From Lachnospiraceae bacterium (GTDB taxonomy: Bacteria > Bacillota > Clostridia > Lachnospirales > Lachnospiraceae), in NCBI GenBank assembly GCA_017444015.1, contig JAFSXN010000139.1:1-64000 (forward strand): DNA of 64,000 nt. The letters run 5' to 3'. Made by a program: the position numbers and the translations under genes. Of the stretch, positions 22,355 to 30,810 are shown one piece after another (within the stretch, counting starts at the first letter, position 1; every line of letters starts with the position of its first letter). The notes beneath the pieces were generated by a model that was not told where the DNA came from, searched no databases, and saw nothing but the letters and a program-made list of their open reading frames with translations.

Positions 22355-25060
22355 TTGCCAAAGTCAAAGGAATGGATTGATCGGCTGGTGTTTCAGGAGA
22401 GCGGGAGTGAGGCTCGCTCTGTGAGGGAACGGTCTATGATTACAAAGGAAAACAGAAGCAGCGGGTTGGTATATACGAATGATAACTGTATCGGCTGTAA
22501 CAAGTGCATTCGCGCATGCAGCTGCATGGGTGCCTGTATTTCAACGCTGCCGGATGAGAACGGGAGGTCCAGCATCGAGGTGGACGGCAGCAGGTGTGTA
22601 GCCTGCGGAGCCTGCTTTGATGCCTGTGAGCATAACGCCAGAGACTATCGGGACGATACGCTTAAGTTCTTTTCGGATCTTAAGAAGGGAGAACAGATCT
22701 CGCTGTTGATCGCGCCGGCGTTTATGGCAAACTATCCCGAGCAGTATTCCCGTATCCTCGGGGGCTTGAAAAAGCTCGGGGTAAACCGGATGATCAATGT
22801 ATCCTTCGGCGCGGATATTACGACCTGGGGTTATATCAACTATATCAAGGAGAATGATTTTTTAGGCGGGATCTCTCAGCCCTGTCCCGCGGTGGTAGGC
22901 TATATCGAGCGGTATCTGCCGGAGTTACTTCCGAAGCTTTTCCCGGTGCAGAGCCCTTTGATGTGCGCCGCGATCTACGCAAGAAATGAGCTTGGGATCA
23001 CGGATAAGTTAGCTTTCATAAGCCCCTGTATCGCGAAGAAGCTGGAGATCGACGATCCGAATAACCACGGCTATGTCAGCTATAATGTGACCTTTGATCA
23101 TCTGATGGAATATGTCGGGGATAACGATGTCTACGGAGAACCCTGTATGGATGAGATCGAGTACGGACTGGGCTCGGTTTACCCGATGCCCGGGGGACTC
23201 AAGGAAAATGTGTACTGGCTGCTTGGAAATGATGTTTTTGTCCGCCAGATGGAGGGCGAAAAGCGGATGTACGAATATCTAAAGGCCAACCGTGAGAGAC
23301 TTAGAGACGGGAAAACGCCGTATTTATTCGTAGATGTTCTGAACTGTGAAAACGGGTGTATTTACGGAACAGGGACCGATCCGGAGGTTTCCGGAACGGA
23401 TGATACCTACTATCATCTCCACGATATTCAGGAGAGCGTGAAAAAGACCGGAACAAAAAGCGCCTGGTCCAGAGAGCTGAGCCCTGCGGAGCGTCTGGCG
23501 AATCTGAACCGGCAGTTTGCTAAGCTGAAGCTCGAGGATTATACCAGAAAATATACAGACCGTTCGGAGAGCTGTAAATATAAGGAGCCGAGTGCCGAAG
23601 AGCTGGAGGAGATCTTTATTGAGATGAAGAAGCTCGACGAGGGCTCCCGGAAGATCAACTGCTCCTGCTGCGGCTACAATACCTGCCGGGATATGGCGGT
23701 CGCGATCTTTAACGGCTTTAATCATAAGGATAACTGTATCCACTATCTGAAGGATCTGGTAGAGGAAAAGGCGGCGCTGACCGAGGTTATGACGGGGCTT
23801 CCGAACGCGGAGGGCATGAACGTTTTCATGGCCCAGAAGAAGGCGGAAGAGACACTGACGAGGTTCAACGCGTTCTATTTCAATCTGAGGAATGTCGGGC
23901 TTCTGAACCGGCGGTTTGGGAAAAAGGAGACGGATCAGCTCTTAGTCCGCTATTCCAGAAAGGTTGCGGATTTCGCGAAGCAGGAGGAGTGTGTCGGAAG
24001 GCTTTCCGGGGATAACTTTATGGCTCTGATCCTGAAGGAGAGGTCGGAGGAGTTTCTGAAGCTGTTAGAGGGAGTCGAGGTAGAAGCCAGGCACGGCGGG
24101 AAAGAGATCCCGGTGATCATACAGGCGGTGACCGGGTGCCTGGATATCGACGAATCCCATCAGGACAGCGCGTCCATTGTTGGGATGTGTACGACGGCCT
24201 TAAATGAAGCAAAGAATACGAAGAAGGTACCGTATCTGTTCGCAACGCCCGAGATGAGCGATATGGTCTTCAGACAGAAGCAGATCGTGGATGAGTTTCC
24301 CAGAGCGCTTGCGGGGGGCGAATTCAAGGCGTATTATCAGCCGAAGGTGGATACGACGACCAACGAGATCGTCGGCGCGGAGGCGCTGGTGCGCTGGATC
24401 CACGAGGGCAGGCTGATCCCGCCGGATGAGTTTGTTCCGATCCTGGAAATGGACGGCAGTATCTGTAAGCTGGATTTCCATATCTTCGAGAGTGTGTGCA
24501 GGGATATCCGGAAATGGAGCGCCGAGGGGATCAAGCCGGTGCGGATTTCAACGAACTTTTCCAGAAAGAACCTGTCCGACCCGTCGTTCTCCTCCCGGAT
24601 CGAGGAAACGCTTGAGAAATATGAGGTTCCGAGAGAGTATATCGAGGTCGAGATCACAGAGACCACAAGCGAGGAAGAGAACGGGCTGTTGAGCAAGTTC
24701 ATTACGGATATGCACAATGCCGATATCATGATGGCGATCGACGATTTCGGGACCGGCTATTCATCGTTAAATCTTCTGCGCGATTTCCCGGCAGATGTCT
24801 TAAAGATCGATAAATCTTTTATCGACCAGCATACCAATACCGAGCGGGATAATGTAGTGCTGGCGAATATCGCGAAGATGGCCAAGGAGCTGAATATGAA
24901 GGTCATCACTGAGGGTGTGGAACGCTGGGATCAGGTCGAGTTCCTAAAGGGGATCAATGTGAATCTGGTCCAGGGCTTCCTGTTTGATAAGCCGATGCCG
25001 GAGGATACCTTTGAGGAGAGACTCAGGGCGAGGATCTATCCGCAGGACAGCGGCGCATAA
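22355..25060 (+). CDS. Sensory [FeFe]-hydrogenase-like protein fused to GGDEF-EAL
   Basis: This 901-aa soluble protein joins four parts. First, two [4Fe-4S] ferredoxin clusters (about residues 45-91). Second, a [FeFe]-hydrogenase H-domain (115-365), where the four cubane ligands are visible as Cys177 (SQPCPAVV), Cys225 (SPCIAKK), Cys331 and Cys335 (CENGC); the proton-relay cysteine before Cys177 is Pro, as in sensory group C types. Third, an extra Fe-S motif (Cys436, 439, 444, 461). Fourth, a degenerate GGDEF (SGDNF near 548) and an EAL domain with EALVRW, EITET, DDFGTG, KIDKSF and TEGVE, all consistent with active cyclic-di-GMP phosphodiesterase. TTG 22355 is used, with AGGAG nine bases upstream. 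Confidence 0.88.
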   Translation: MPKSKEWIDRLVFQESGSEARSVRERSMITKENRSSGLVYTNDNCIGCNKCIRACSCMGACISTLPDENGRSSIEVDGSRCVACGACFDACEHNARDYRDDTLKFFSDLKKGEQISLLIAPAFMANYPEQYSRILGGLKKLGVNRMINVSFGADITTWGYINYIKENDFLGGISQPCPAVVGYIERYLPELLPKLFPVQSPLMCAAIYARNELGITDKLAFISPCIAKKLEIDDPNNHGYVSYNVTFDHLMEYVGDNDVYGEPCMDEIEYGLGSVYPMPGGLKENVYWLLGNDVFVRQMEGEKRMYEYLKANRERLRDGKTPYLFVDVLNCENGCIYGTGTDPEVSGTDDTYYHLHDIQESVKKTGTKSAWSRELSPAERLANLNRQFAKLKLEDYTRKYTDRSESCKYKEPSAEELEEIFIEMKKLDEGSRKINCSCCGYNTCRDMAVAIFNGFNHKDNCIHYLKDLVEEKAALTEVMTGLPNAEGMNVFMAQKKAEETLTRFNAFYFNLRNVGLLNRRFGKKETDQLLVRYSRKVADFAKQEECVGRLSGDNFMALILKERSEEFLKLLEGVEVEARHGGKEIPVIIQAVTGCLDIDESHQDSASIVGMCTTALNEAKNTKKVPYLFATPEMSDMVFRQKQIVDEFPRALAGGEFKAYYQPKVDTTTNEIVGAEALVRWIHEGRLIPPDEFVPILEMDGSICKLDFHIFESVCRDIRKWSAEGIKPVRISTNFSRKNLSDPSFSSRIEETLEKYEVPREYIEVEITETTSEEENGLLSKFITDMHNADIMMAIDDFGTGYSSLNLLRDFPADVLKIDKSFIDQHTNTERDNVVLANIAKMAKELNMKVITEGVERWDQVEFLKGINVNLVQGFLFDKPMPEDTFEERLRARIYPQDSGA

Positions 25061-25146
25061 TTTTTCCTTGCTTTTCCGAGGAATCGAGGGTATAGTAGTA
25101 AGCAGTTGAGATTGGGTTTCAGGTGTTTGGAAAGGATCTGATAGAG

Positions 25147-25920
25147 ATGGGAAAGTATTTTGATTTAAAGGATAATGTCGCTGTTGTTACCGGCGCTTCG
25201 ACCGGACTGGGTGTCCAGATGGCTAAGGCCTTGGCGACGCAGGGCGCGAATATCGTGGCTCTTGCCAGAAGAGAGCAGCTCGTTAAGGAAGTAGCCGCTG
25301 ATATCGAGAAGGAGTACGGTGTAAAGGCGATTGGTATCTCCTGTGATATTACGGATACCGAGAGAGTCGGCAAGGCGGTGGACGAGGTATTAAAGCAATT
25401 CGGCAGGATCGATATCCTGATCAATAACGCGGGAACCGGCGCGGTGGCTCCGGCAGAGGATATTACCGATGAGCAGTTTGACAATGAGATGCGCATCGAC
25501 CTTTTCGGAAGCTTTAAGGTAGCCAGAGAGGTAGCGAAAAAGGCGATGATCCCCGCAAAGTACGGACGTATCATCAATATCGCGTCGATGTATGGCCTTG
25601 TCGGAAATAAGATCGCTCCTGCGGCTCCGTACCATGCGGCCAAGGGCGGTGTTGTTAATCTGACGAGAGCTCTGGCAGCGGAATGGGCCGATAAGGGGAT
25701 TACGGTAAACGCAATCTGCCCGGGATATTTTGAGACGCCGCTGACGAAGGAAACTCTGGATTCCGAGACCTTCCAGGCGTATGCGAGGACAATGATCCCG
25801 ATGGCCCGCTACGGAAAAGAGGGAGAGTTAGATACGGCAGCGATCTTCCTTGCTTCCCGTGAGAGTACGTATGTGAACGGCGTAATTCTTCCGGTAGACG
25901 GAGGATATACGAGTCTGTAG
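25147..25920 (+). CDS. Short-chain dehydrogenase/reductase
   Basis: A 257-aa classical SDR: NAD(P)-binding TGASTGLG (about 14-21), NNAG, catalytic Ser and YxxxK (Tyr in PYHAAKGG), and C-terminal PVDGGY. It resembles gluconate 5-dehydrogenase and 2-deoxy-gluconate dehydrogenases, but the substrate cannot be assigned. ATG 25147 follows GGAAAGGA at 10 bp; an in-frame GTG at 25123 is less likely. It stands alone, with a hairpin just downstream. Confidence 0.9.
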   Translation: MGKYFDLKDNVAVVTGASTGLGVQMAKALATQGANIVALARREQLVKEVAADIEKEYGVKAIGISCDITDTERVGKAVDEVLKQFGRIDILINNAGTGAVAPAEDITDEQFDNEMRIDLFGSFKVAREVAKKAMIPAKYGRIINIASMYGLVGNKIAPAAPYHAAKGGVVNLTRALAAEWADKGITVNAICPGYFETPLTKETLDSETFQAYARTMIPMARYGKEGELDTAAIFLASRESTYVNGVILPVDGGYTSL

Positions 25921-25955
25921 TATTTTGTTTCTGCGAAGTTTGGCTCAAAGATGGT

Positions 25956-25996
25956 CACGGCTGAGGCTTGTGTAGAGCGAAGACTCAGGCCGTGAA
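25956..25996 (+). terminator. Hairpin after SDR gene
   Basis: An imperfect stem, CACGGC-TGAG-CTT with AAG-CTCA-GCCGTG, lies 36 bp after the stop. No strong T-run follows, so termination is only probable. Confidence 0.5.
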
Positions 25997-26029
25997 GGAT
26001 TTAATGGTTAATATTATATAGTATATAGA

Positions 26030-26052
26030 TTGAGGCAGGGAATCTGCCTCAA
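26030..26052 (+). other. Perfect 9-bp hairpin before tRNA-Val
   Basis: TTGAGGCAG (26030-26038) pairs with CTGCCTCAA (26044-26052), ending seven bases before the tRNA. It may guide 5' processing or end upstream transcription. Confidence 0.5.
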
Positions 26053-26058
26053 CCTCAA

Positions 26059-26131
26059 GGGAGTGTAGCTCAGCTGGGAGAGCGTCCGCCTGACACGCGG
26101 GAGGTCACGGGTTCGAGTCCCGTCGCACCCA
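26059..26131 (+). tRNA. tRNA-Val (GAC)
   Basis: A cloverleaf of 73 nt: D-stem GCTC/GAGC, anticodon stem TCCGC/GCGGG with loop CTGACAC (anticodon GAC), and T-arm ACGGG-TTCGAGT-CCCGT. The acceptor stem GGGAGTG/CGCACCC has an A-A mismatch at pair 4-69 and a U-G pair at 6-67. CCA is not encoded in full. D-, anticodon and T-arms are normal, so it is probably functional. Confidence 0.93.
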
Positions 26132-26142
26132 CTCTCTAAAAG

Positions 26143-26182
26143 AGTCGTAAATTCTGAAATATTCAGGTTTGCGGCTTTTTTT
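26143..26182 (+). terminator. Terminator of tRNA-Val transcript
   Basis: An outer 9-bp stem with G-U pairs (AGTCGTAAA/TTTGCGGCT) and an inner CTGAA/TTCAG are followed by seven T, 12 bp after the tRNA. The 26183-26395 stretch beyond holds no gene I can support. Confidence 0.75.
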
Positions 26183-26395
26183 GTGACTAAACGTGTAATA
26201 GGATACAGATAGTACCTTGAATGAACTCCCTATAGCTGATAGAATGATTAAGACATAGGCTGTGAGGAAATGGATCAGGAAATAATGCGATGAGGTTTTC
26301 TATACCGGAGAGGGAGAGTATAAATCTTTGATTGTTCCTGAAAATCGGGTCGAATCTGCCCGGTGCATTCAGTATGAGAAAGGAAGGTGCGCTAA

Positions 26396-27346
26396 ATGCA
26401 GATAAATCAAGAGTTTGTATCCCATAAAAAAAACCTTAGTCGCAGTATTACCCTCGGCTGTATCAGCTTCATCCTGGCGCTGTGTATTGTGATGGGGTTT
26501 ATGAGCTATTATTCTTACCGAAACGCGCTCTACAGTCGTTACCGTTCCTATATCACAGATATCCTGAATTACGTGGACAGACATATTGATGATGAGGATC
26601 TGGCAAAGTGTACGGAGACCCTTGAGCCCAGTGCGAAGTACAGCGAATTGCTGGCCTTTATGGATGGGATCATGGAGGATTTCAGTATCCACTACCTCTA
26701 TATCCTCAAGCCCCTGCCTGACCGGGTACACCTGGTCAGCATCATCGATGCCCAGACCTATTACAAACGAAATGTGGATACAGAGGGGAATCTTTATCTG
26801 GGGTGGGTTTCGAACGATGAGTATGCGCCGGAGGATGTGGAGGCACTGGCAGATATACTTCAGAATGAGAAGGATATTGTTTTCACTGAGGAAACTACGG
26901 AGTGGGGAACGGACTTCACGGGGATCCTGCCCCTGGAGGCAGAACCAGGGATGCCCTATGGTATCGCTGTCATTGATCTGAATTTCCTGAAGAAGATCAA
27001 CGATACATACGGCCACGACAAGGGGAATATCTCCATTGTTAAGCTCAGTCGTATGGTTTGCAGCGCATTCGCGCATTCACCGGTGTTCCGCATCGGCGGG
27101 GATGAATTTGCGGTGATTCTTATGGAACATGATCTGCAGCACATCGAGGAGTTGAGGACGGCTCTAGAGGAGGCACTTCGCATCAGCGCGGAGAGCGAGA
27201 ATCTGCAACCCTGGGAGCGGATCTCCGCAGCTATCGGTTATGCCGTATTCGATGGCGAGCGGGATCATGAGGTGGAGGATGTGTTCCGCAGGGCGGATGA
27301 AAATATGTATACCCGGAAAAAGGAGATGAAGGCGGCACGGGAGTAA
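26396..27346 (+). CDS. GGDEF-domain protein with internal deletion
   Basis: A 316-aa protein with one N-terminal membrane segment (about 17-40), an extracellular sensor-like region (40-185), and then a GGDEF domain that begins abruptly at MPYGIAVIDLN (about 187). The GGDEF signature itself is intact (RIGGDEFAVIL). Missing are the second membrane segment that should return the chain to the cytoplasm and the first part of the GGDEF fold with its D-LTG-NR motif. The junction lies near base 26940. As built, the catalytic domain would face outside, so it is probably inactive. AAAGGAAGG precedes the ATG. Confidence 0.8.
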   Translation: MQINQEFVSHKKNLSRSITLGCISFILALCIVMGFMSYYSYRNALYSRYRSYITDILNYVDRHIDDEDLAKCTETLEPSAKYSELLAFMDGIMEDFSIHYLYILKPLPDRVHLVSIIDAQTYYKRNVDTEGNLYLGWVSNDEYAPEDVEALADILQNEKDIVFTEETTEWGTDFTGILPLEAEPGMPYGIAVIDLNFLKKINDTYGHDKGNISIVKLSRMVCSAFAHSPVFRIGGDEFAVILMEHDLQHIEELRTALEEALRISAESENLQPWERISAAIGYAVFDGERDHEVEDVFRRADENMYTRKKEMKAARE

Positions 27347-27454
27347 GGGAGGCATCAGCGGTATGTGTGCCTGTTACCCTTATAATTTCAGCTGAATCGG
27401 AAGATGGTTTACGAAAAGCCGGCATAGCGTAGACAAAACAGGAGGAGAAACAGA

Positions 27455-28309
27455 GTGGAAATGAAAACGGATTATTTGGTCGATCTGCATATGCACAGCA
27501 GAGCCTCGGATGGAACGGATGAGATCCCGGAGCTTTTGAGCAAGGTACGTGCCGCGGGGATCCGGGTCTTTTCCGTTACCGATCACGATACGATCGAGGG
27601 CGCAATGCAGATGGAAAAGCTTGTTCCAAAGGATATGAGGTTTATTCCCGGCATCGAGTTTTCCTGTATTACAAAGGCGGATAAATGTCATATCCTTGCC
27701 TACGGCTATCACAGAGAGCAGGGAAGCTTTGAGAGTATCTTGCGGAAAGGGCATAACAAGCGCCGGAATAAGCTGAGAAGGCGGCTGGATTTTATGCGGA
27801 AGGAATTTGGCATCGAGCTCTCCGGGGAGGAGGTTGAAAGACTGATGAGCTCCAGCAGCGTAGGGAAGCCGCATCTCGGGAATCTGCTGGTTTCTCTGGG
27901 GTACGCTGAGACGAAGAATGAAGCGATCAATAAATACATTAACCCCTGTAAGACGGAAAGTGACCGCCTGGATGCCGGCGAGGTCATAGAAGCGATCCGA
28001 TCAGCCGGTGGAATACCTGTCTGGGCGCATCCGTTTGGCGGAACCTCGGAAAGAGAGAGGTCTGAGGAGGAGTTTGAGGAGCAGCTTCAGATCCTGACAG
28101 CTGCCGGTCTTATGGGGTTGGAGTGCTATTATTCCAAATATACGAAGGAGCAGGTTGCGTTCCTTACGAAAGCTGCCGCAAGGGAGAAGCTTCTCGTAAG
28201 CGGTGGAAGTGACTATCATGGTTCCAATAAGACAGTACAGCTTGGTAGTCTGAATAGCTATGAGGAACGCGTCGAGATAACAGCGTTAACGGTTTTAGAT
28301 AAGTTATAA
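27455..28309 (+). CDS. PHP-domain phosphoesterase (TrpH/YciV type)
   Basis: A 284-aa PHP protein: metal-binding DLHMHSRASDG (about 10-20), TDHDT (about 42-46), PGIEFS (about 65-70), and later WAHPFGG and GGSDYHG. Relatives hydrolyse 3',5'-nucleoside bisphosphates or short oligonucleotides from the 5' end. The length matches the family. GTG 27455 lies seven bases after GGAGGAG and is preferred over ATG 27461. The gene ends before a bidirectional terminator. Confidence 0.88.
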   Translation: MEMKTDYLVDLHMHSRASDGTDEIPELLSKVRAAGIRVFSVTDHDTIEGAMQMEKLVPKDMRFIPGIEFSCITKADKCHILAYGYHREQGSFESILRKGHNKRRNKLRRRLDFMRKEFGIELSGEEVERLMSSSSVGKPHLGNLLVSLGYAETKNEAINKYINPCKTESDRLDAGEVIEAIRSAGGIPVWAHPFGGTSERERSEEEFEEQLQILTAAGLMGLECYYSKYTKEQVAFLTKAAAREKLLVSGGSDYHGSNKTVQLGSLNSYEERVEITALTVLDKL

Positions 28310-28494
28310 TTGCTGGAGATCGATCCCAAAGCTGTGCTGCAGCGCCTGGCTCAGGCGATCGAGGCGGAGGAGCCCATTATACTTAAAGAGAGAAGCTACA
28401 CACCGGAGAAAAATACGCTGTATCATTACGGGCAGGCCTCCGGAACGATCCAGGATTTCCGATACGGGGATCGGGATGAAGGAAGAGGACACAG

Positions 28495-28527
28495 ACAGCG
28501 CCCGGGAAATCTATTGCCGGGCGCTGT
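28495..28527. terminator. Bidirectional terminator between PHP gene and uxaC
   Basis: A perfect 11-bp stem ACAGCGCCCGG/CCGGGCGCTGT is followed on the plus strand by TTTGTTC. It separates the convergent genes. The 28310-28494 stretch holds only a weak frame that runs into this hairpin. Confidence 0.75.
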
Positions 28528-28565
28528 TTGTTCTTGTTTATCGTTTTCAATTTTTCGGCTGTTTT

Positions 28566-29978
28566 CTATCGCCGGATGCCGAACCCGAAGAACTCGTTGA
28601 CATTGTTAAAGCAGATGTCCTCTATGATCCTTCCGAGCTCTTCCTCTCCGGAAAAGTATTCTCCACGCTCTACAAGCTCGCCGAAATAGTTGCACAGCAC
28701 TCTCCGGTACAGCTCGTGACGGGGGTAGGAGATAAAGCTCCTGGAATCCGTCAGCATCCCGATCGAAAGGCTGATGGGGTAGAGGTTGGCGCAGGCGGCA
28801 AACTGCCTTGCGATCCCGTACTGCTGATCGTTGAACCACCAGGGAGCGCCGAGCTGAACCTTGGCCTTTGTTCCGTTATCACAGAAGCCTGCGGCAAGAA
28901 CAGCCCAGGTTTCTATTTTTGTCCCGTCCAAAGGGTAGAGGATCGTTTTGGGAAGCTCGCCTGCGATGGTCAGCCGGTTTAACAGCTCCCCGACAGAGGT
29001 GACGCTTGCCTGGTCGTCGGTACAGTCAAAGCCGGTGGATTGGCCGACGTTCTTTACTCCCGTTGTATTCGCGTCCAGATAGGTCCCGATGTGCAGCTGC
29101 ATCACATAGCCGTTTCGGTGGTAGATCCGTCCCATTTCATAGAGAAAGGCGCTGCGGTACTGATCCTCCTCAAGCGCTGTCAGCTTCTCATTCCTTCTGG
29201 CTTTCTGAAAGATCTGTTCGATCTCCTCCATGGTATAATCCGCCCAGGTAAAATGCGGGATCCCGTCGTCGGAAACCGTGGTTCCGGTGACCTCCTTAAA
29301 GTATTTCAGCCTCTTTTCAAGCGCCGAAAGAAGCTCGGAGAAGCTGTTGATTTTTACCTCAGCTGCCTCTGCCAGCTTCTTAAGATATTCGTCAAAGGAG
29401 GGCAGCTCAAGAAACATTGCCTTGTCCGGGCGGAAAGCCGTGATGACCCGGGTGTACATTGTCTCTGAATTCATCTGCTTATGCCAGGAGAGGGGATCGA
29501 TGGGATCCTCCGTGGTGGATACCAGCCGGACATCGGAATGCTCCATGCACCATCTTCTGGTGATGTGTTTTTCCCGTATCAACGCTTTGGTCTTCTGATA
29601 GATTTCCTCAGCGTTTTTTTCGGATACCGGATCGTCGATCTCAAAGTAGCGCTTCAGCTCCAGGGCGCACCAGATATAGATCGGATTGCCGATGAGTTTT
29701 GGAAGGATTGAAGCAAAGGCGAGGAATTTTTCATGATAATCCGCGTCGCCCGTGATCAGCCGTTCTTCGATCCCGAAGGTACGCATCGCCCGCCATTTAT
29801 AGTGGTCTCCGGAAAGCCAGAGCTCGCCGAGATCCTCAAATTCTTTGTTTTCCGCGATCTCCTTGGGCTGAAGGTGGCAGTGATAGTCGATGATCGGCAG
29901 CTTTTCCGCATAGGTATGGTAAAGCTGTCTGCCTGTTTCGTTGGTCAGAAACAGCTCCTCGTTAAAGGTTGTTTTCAT
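28566..29978 (-). CDS. uxaC: Uronate isomerase
   Basis: A 470-aa amidohydrolase-fold enzyme, normal length for UxaC, which interconverts glucuronate/fructuronate and galacturonate/tagaturonate. The hallmark YHCHLQP near residue 33 carries the metal-binding His pair, and further conserved blocks include DYHEKF, QLHIGTY and SRSFISYPRHE. It is the last gene of the minus-strand uronate operon, 23 bp after the SDR gene. It feeds the reductase and dehydratase encoded upstream. Confidence 0.95.
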   Translation of the reverse strand: MKTTFNEELFLTNETGRQLYHTYAEKLPIIDYHCHLQPKEIAENKEFEDLGELWLSGDHYKWRAMRTFGIEERLITGDADYHEKFLAFASILPKLIGNPIYIWCALELKRYFEIDDPVSEKNAEEIYQKTKALIREKHITRRWCMEHSDVRLVSTTEDPIDPLSWHKQMNSETMYTRVITAFRPDKAMFLELPSFDEYLKKLAEAAEVKINSFSELLSALEKRLKYFKEVTGTTVSDDGIPHFTWADYTMEEIEQIFQKARRNEKLTALEEDQYRSAFLYEMGRIYHRNGYVMQLHIGTYLDANTTGVKNVGQSTGFDCTDDQASVTSVGELLNRLTIAGELPKTILYPLDGTKIETWAVLAAGFCDNGTKAKVQLGAPWWFNDQQYGIARQFAACANLYPISLSIGMLTDSRSFISYPRHELYRRVLCNYFGELVERGEYFSGEEELGRIIEDICFNNVNEFFGFGIRR

Positions 29979-30001
29979 AGGTGTACTCCGTTCTTAGCAA
30001 T

Positions 30002-30793
30002 TTAAAATCCGATCAGAGCCCCGCCGTCTACGGGGATGCAGGTTCCGCTGATATACCGCGCCGCGTCGCTGCATAAAAAGGCCGCGCACATACCGATATC
30101 CATGGGATCTCCCACAGCGCCCGCGGGGATCCTTCCGAGGATCTTATTCAGTCTCGGCGGATCGTTGTCGGTGGCCTGATGGAACATGGGTGTCTCGATC
30201 CAGCCCGGAGCGATGGCGTTTACTGTGACGCCGTACTGCGCAAGCTCCGCGGTCAGCGTATGGATCAGGCCGAGGATCCCGGCCTTTGAGGTCGAGTAGC
30301 CGGATACCTGCGGCTGTCCGATATAGCTGGTCATGCTGGCCTGGAAGACGATACGGCCCCAGCCCTGCTCCTTAAGACAGGGGACGACTGCCTTTGTCAA
30401 AGCGAACGCCCCGACCAGATGCACATTGAGTACCGACTGGTATTCCTCGACCGTCATATCCCAGATGAATTTCTTGCAGTGATTGCCGGCGTTGTTGATC
30501 AGGATGTCGATCCGTCCCTGGTCCGAGATGATCCTGTCTACGAGGTCCTTCGCGCCGTCTGTATCCGTGATATCAAAGGCGTAGAAGGCGGCCTTATCCT
30601 TAAAGTCCGAAAGAACGCCCTCGGGCTCCCTGCGGCTTACAACGCAGACTTTGGCGCCGGCGCTTATCAGGCATCTTGTGATCGCAAGTCCCAGCCCCGT
30701 AGCGCCTCCGGTTACGATCGCGACCCTGCCGCTTAAGTCATACTGTTTCTTTATATCAAAGGTTTTTATTTCATTTTCCGTAAATGCTGCCAT
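30002..30793 (-). CDS. SDR oxidoreductase, probable uronate-pathway reductase
   Basis: A 263-aa classical SDR: TGGATGLG (about 29-36), NNAG, a catalytic Ser, YSTSKAG (catalytic Tyr and Lys) and C-terminal PVDGG. Context between uxaC and uxaA genes suggests reduction of fructuronate or tagaturonate to mannonate or altronate, in place of the long-chain UxaB/UxuB type. The substrate is inferred from neighbours only. The ATG follows a GGGAGAA site, 17 bp after the uxaA large-part gene. Confidence 0.85.
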   Translation of the reverse strand: MAAFTENEIKTFDIKKQYDLSGRVAIVTGGATGLGLAITRCLISAGAKVCVVSRREPEGVLSDFKDKAAFYAFDITDTDGAKDLVDRIISDQGRIDILINNAGNHCKKFIWDMTVEEYQSVLNVHLVGAFALTKAVVPCLKEQGWGRIVFQASMTSYIGQPQVSGYSTSKAGILGLIHTLTAELAQYGVTVNAIAPGWIETPMFHQATDNDPPRLNKILGRIPAGAVGDPMDIGMCAAFLCSDAARYISGTCIPVDGGALIGF

Positions 30794-30810
30794 ACTTATT
30801 CTCCCTGTAG

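Noticed and set aside
28310..28600. Plus-strand 96-codon frame starting right after the PHP gene
   Set aside because: It starts with TTG, runs through the bidirectional terminator at 28495-28527 and into the end of uxaC. The first 58 residues look protein-like, so a gene fragment is possible, but it is not supportable as a gene.
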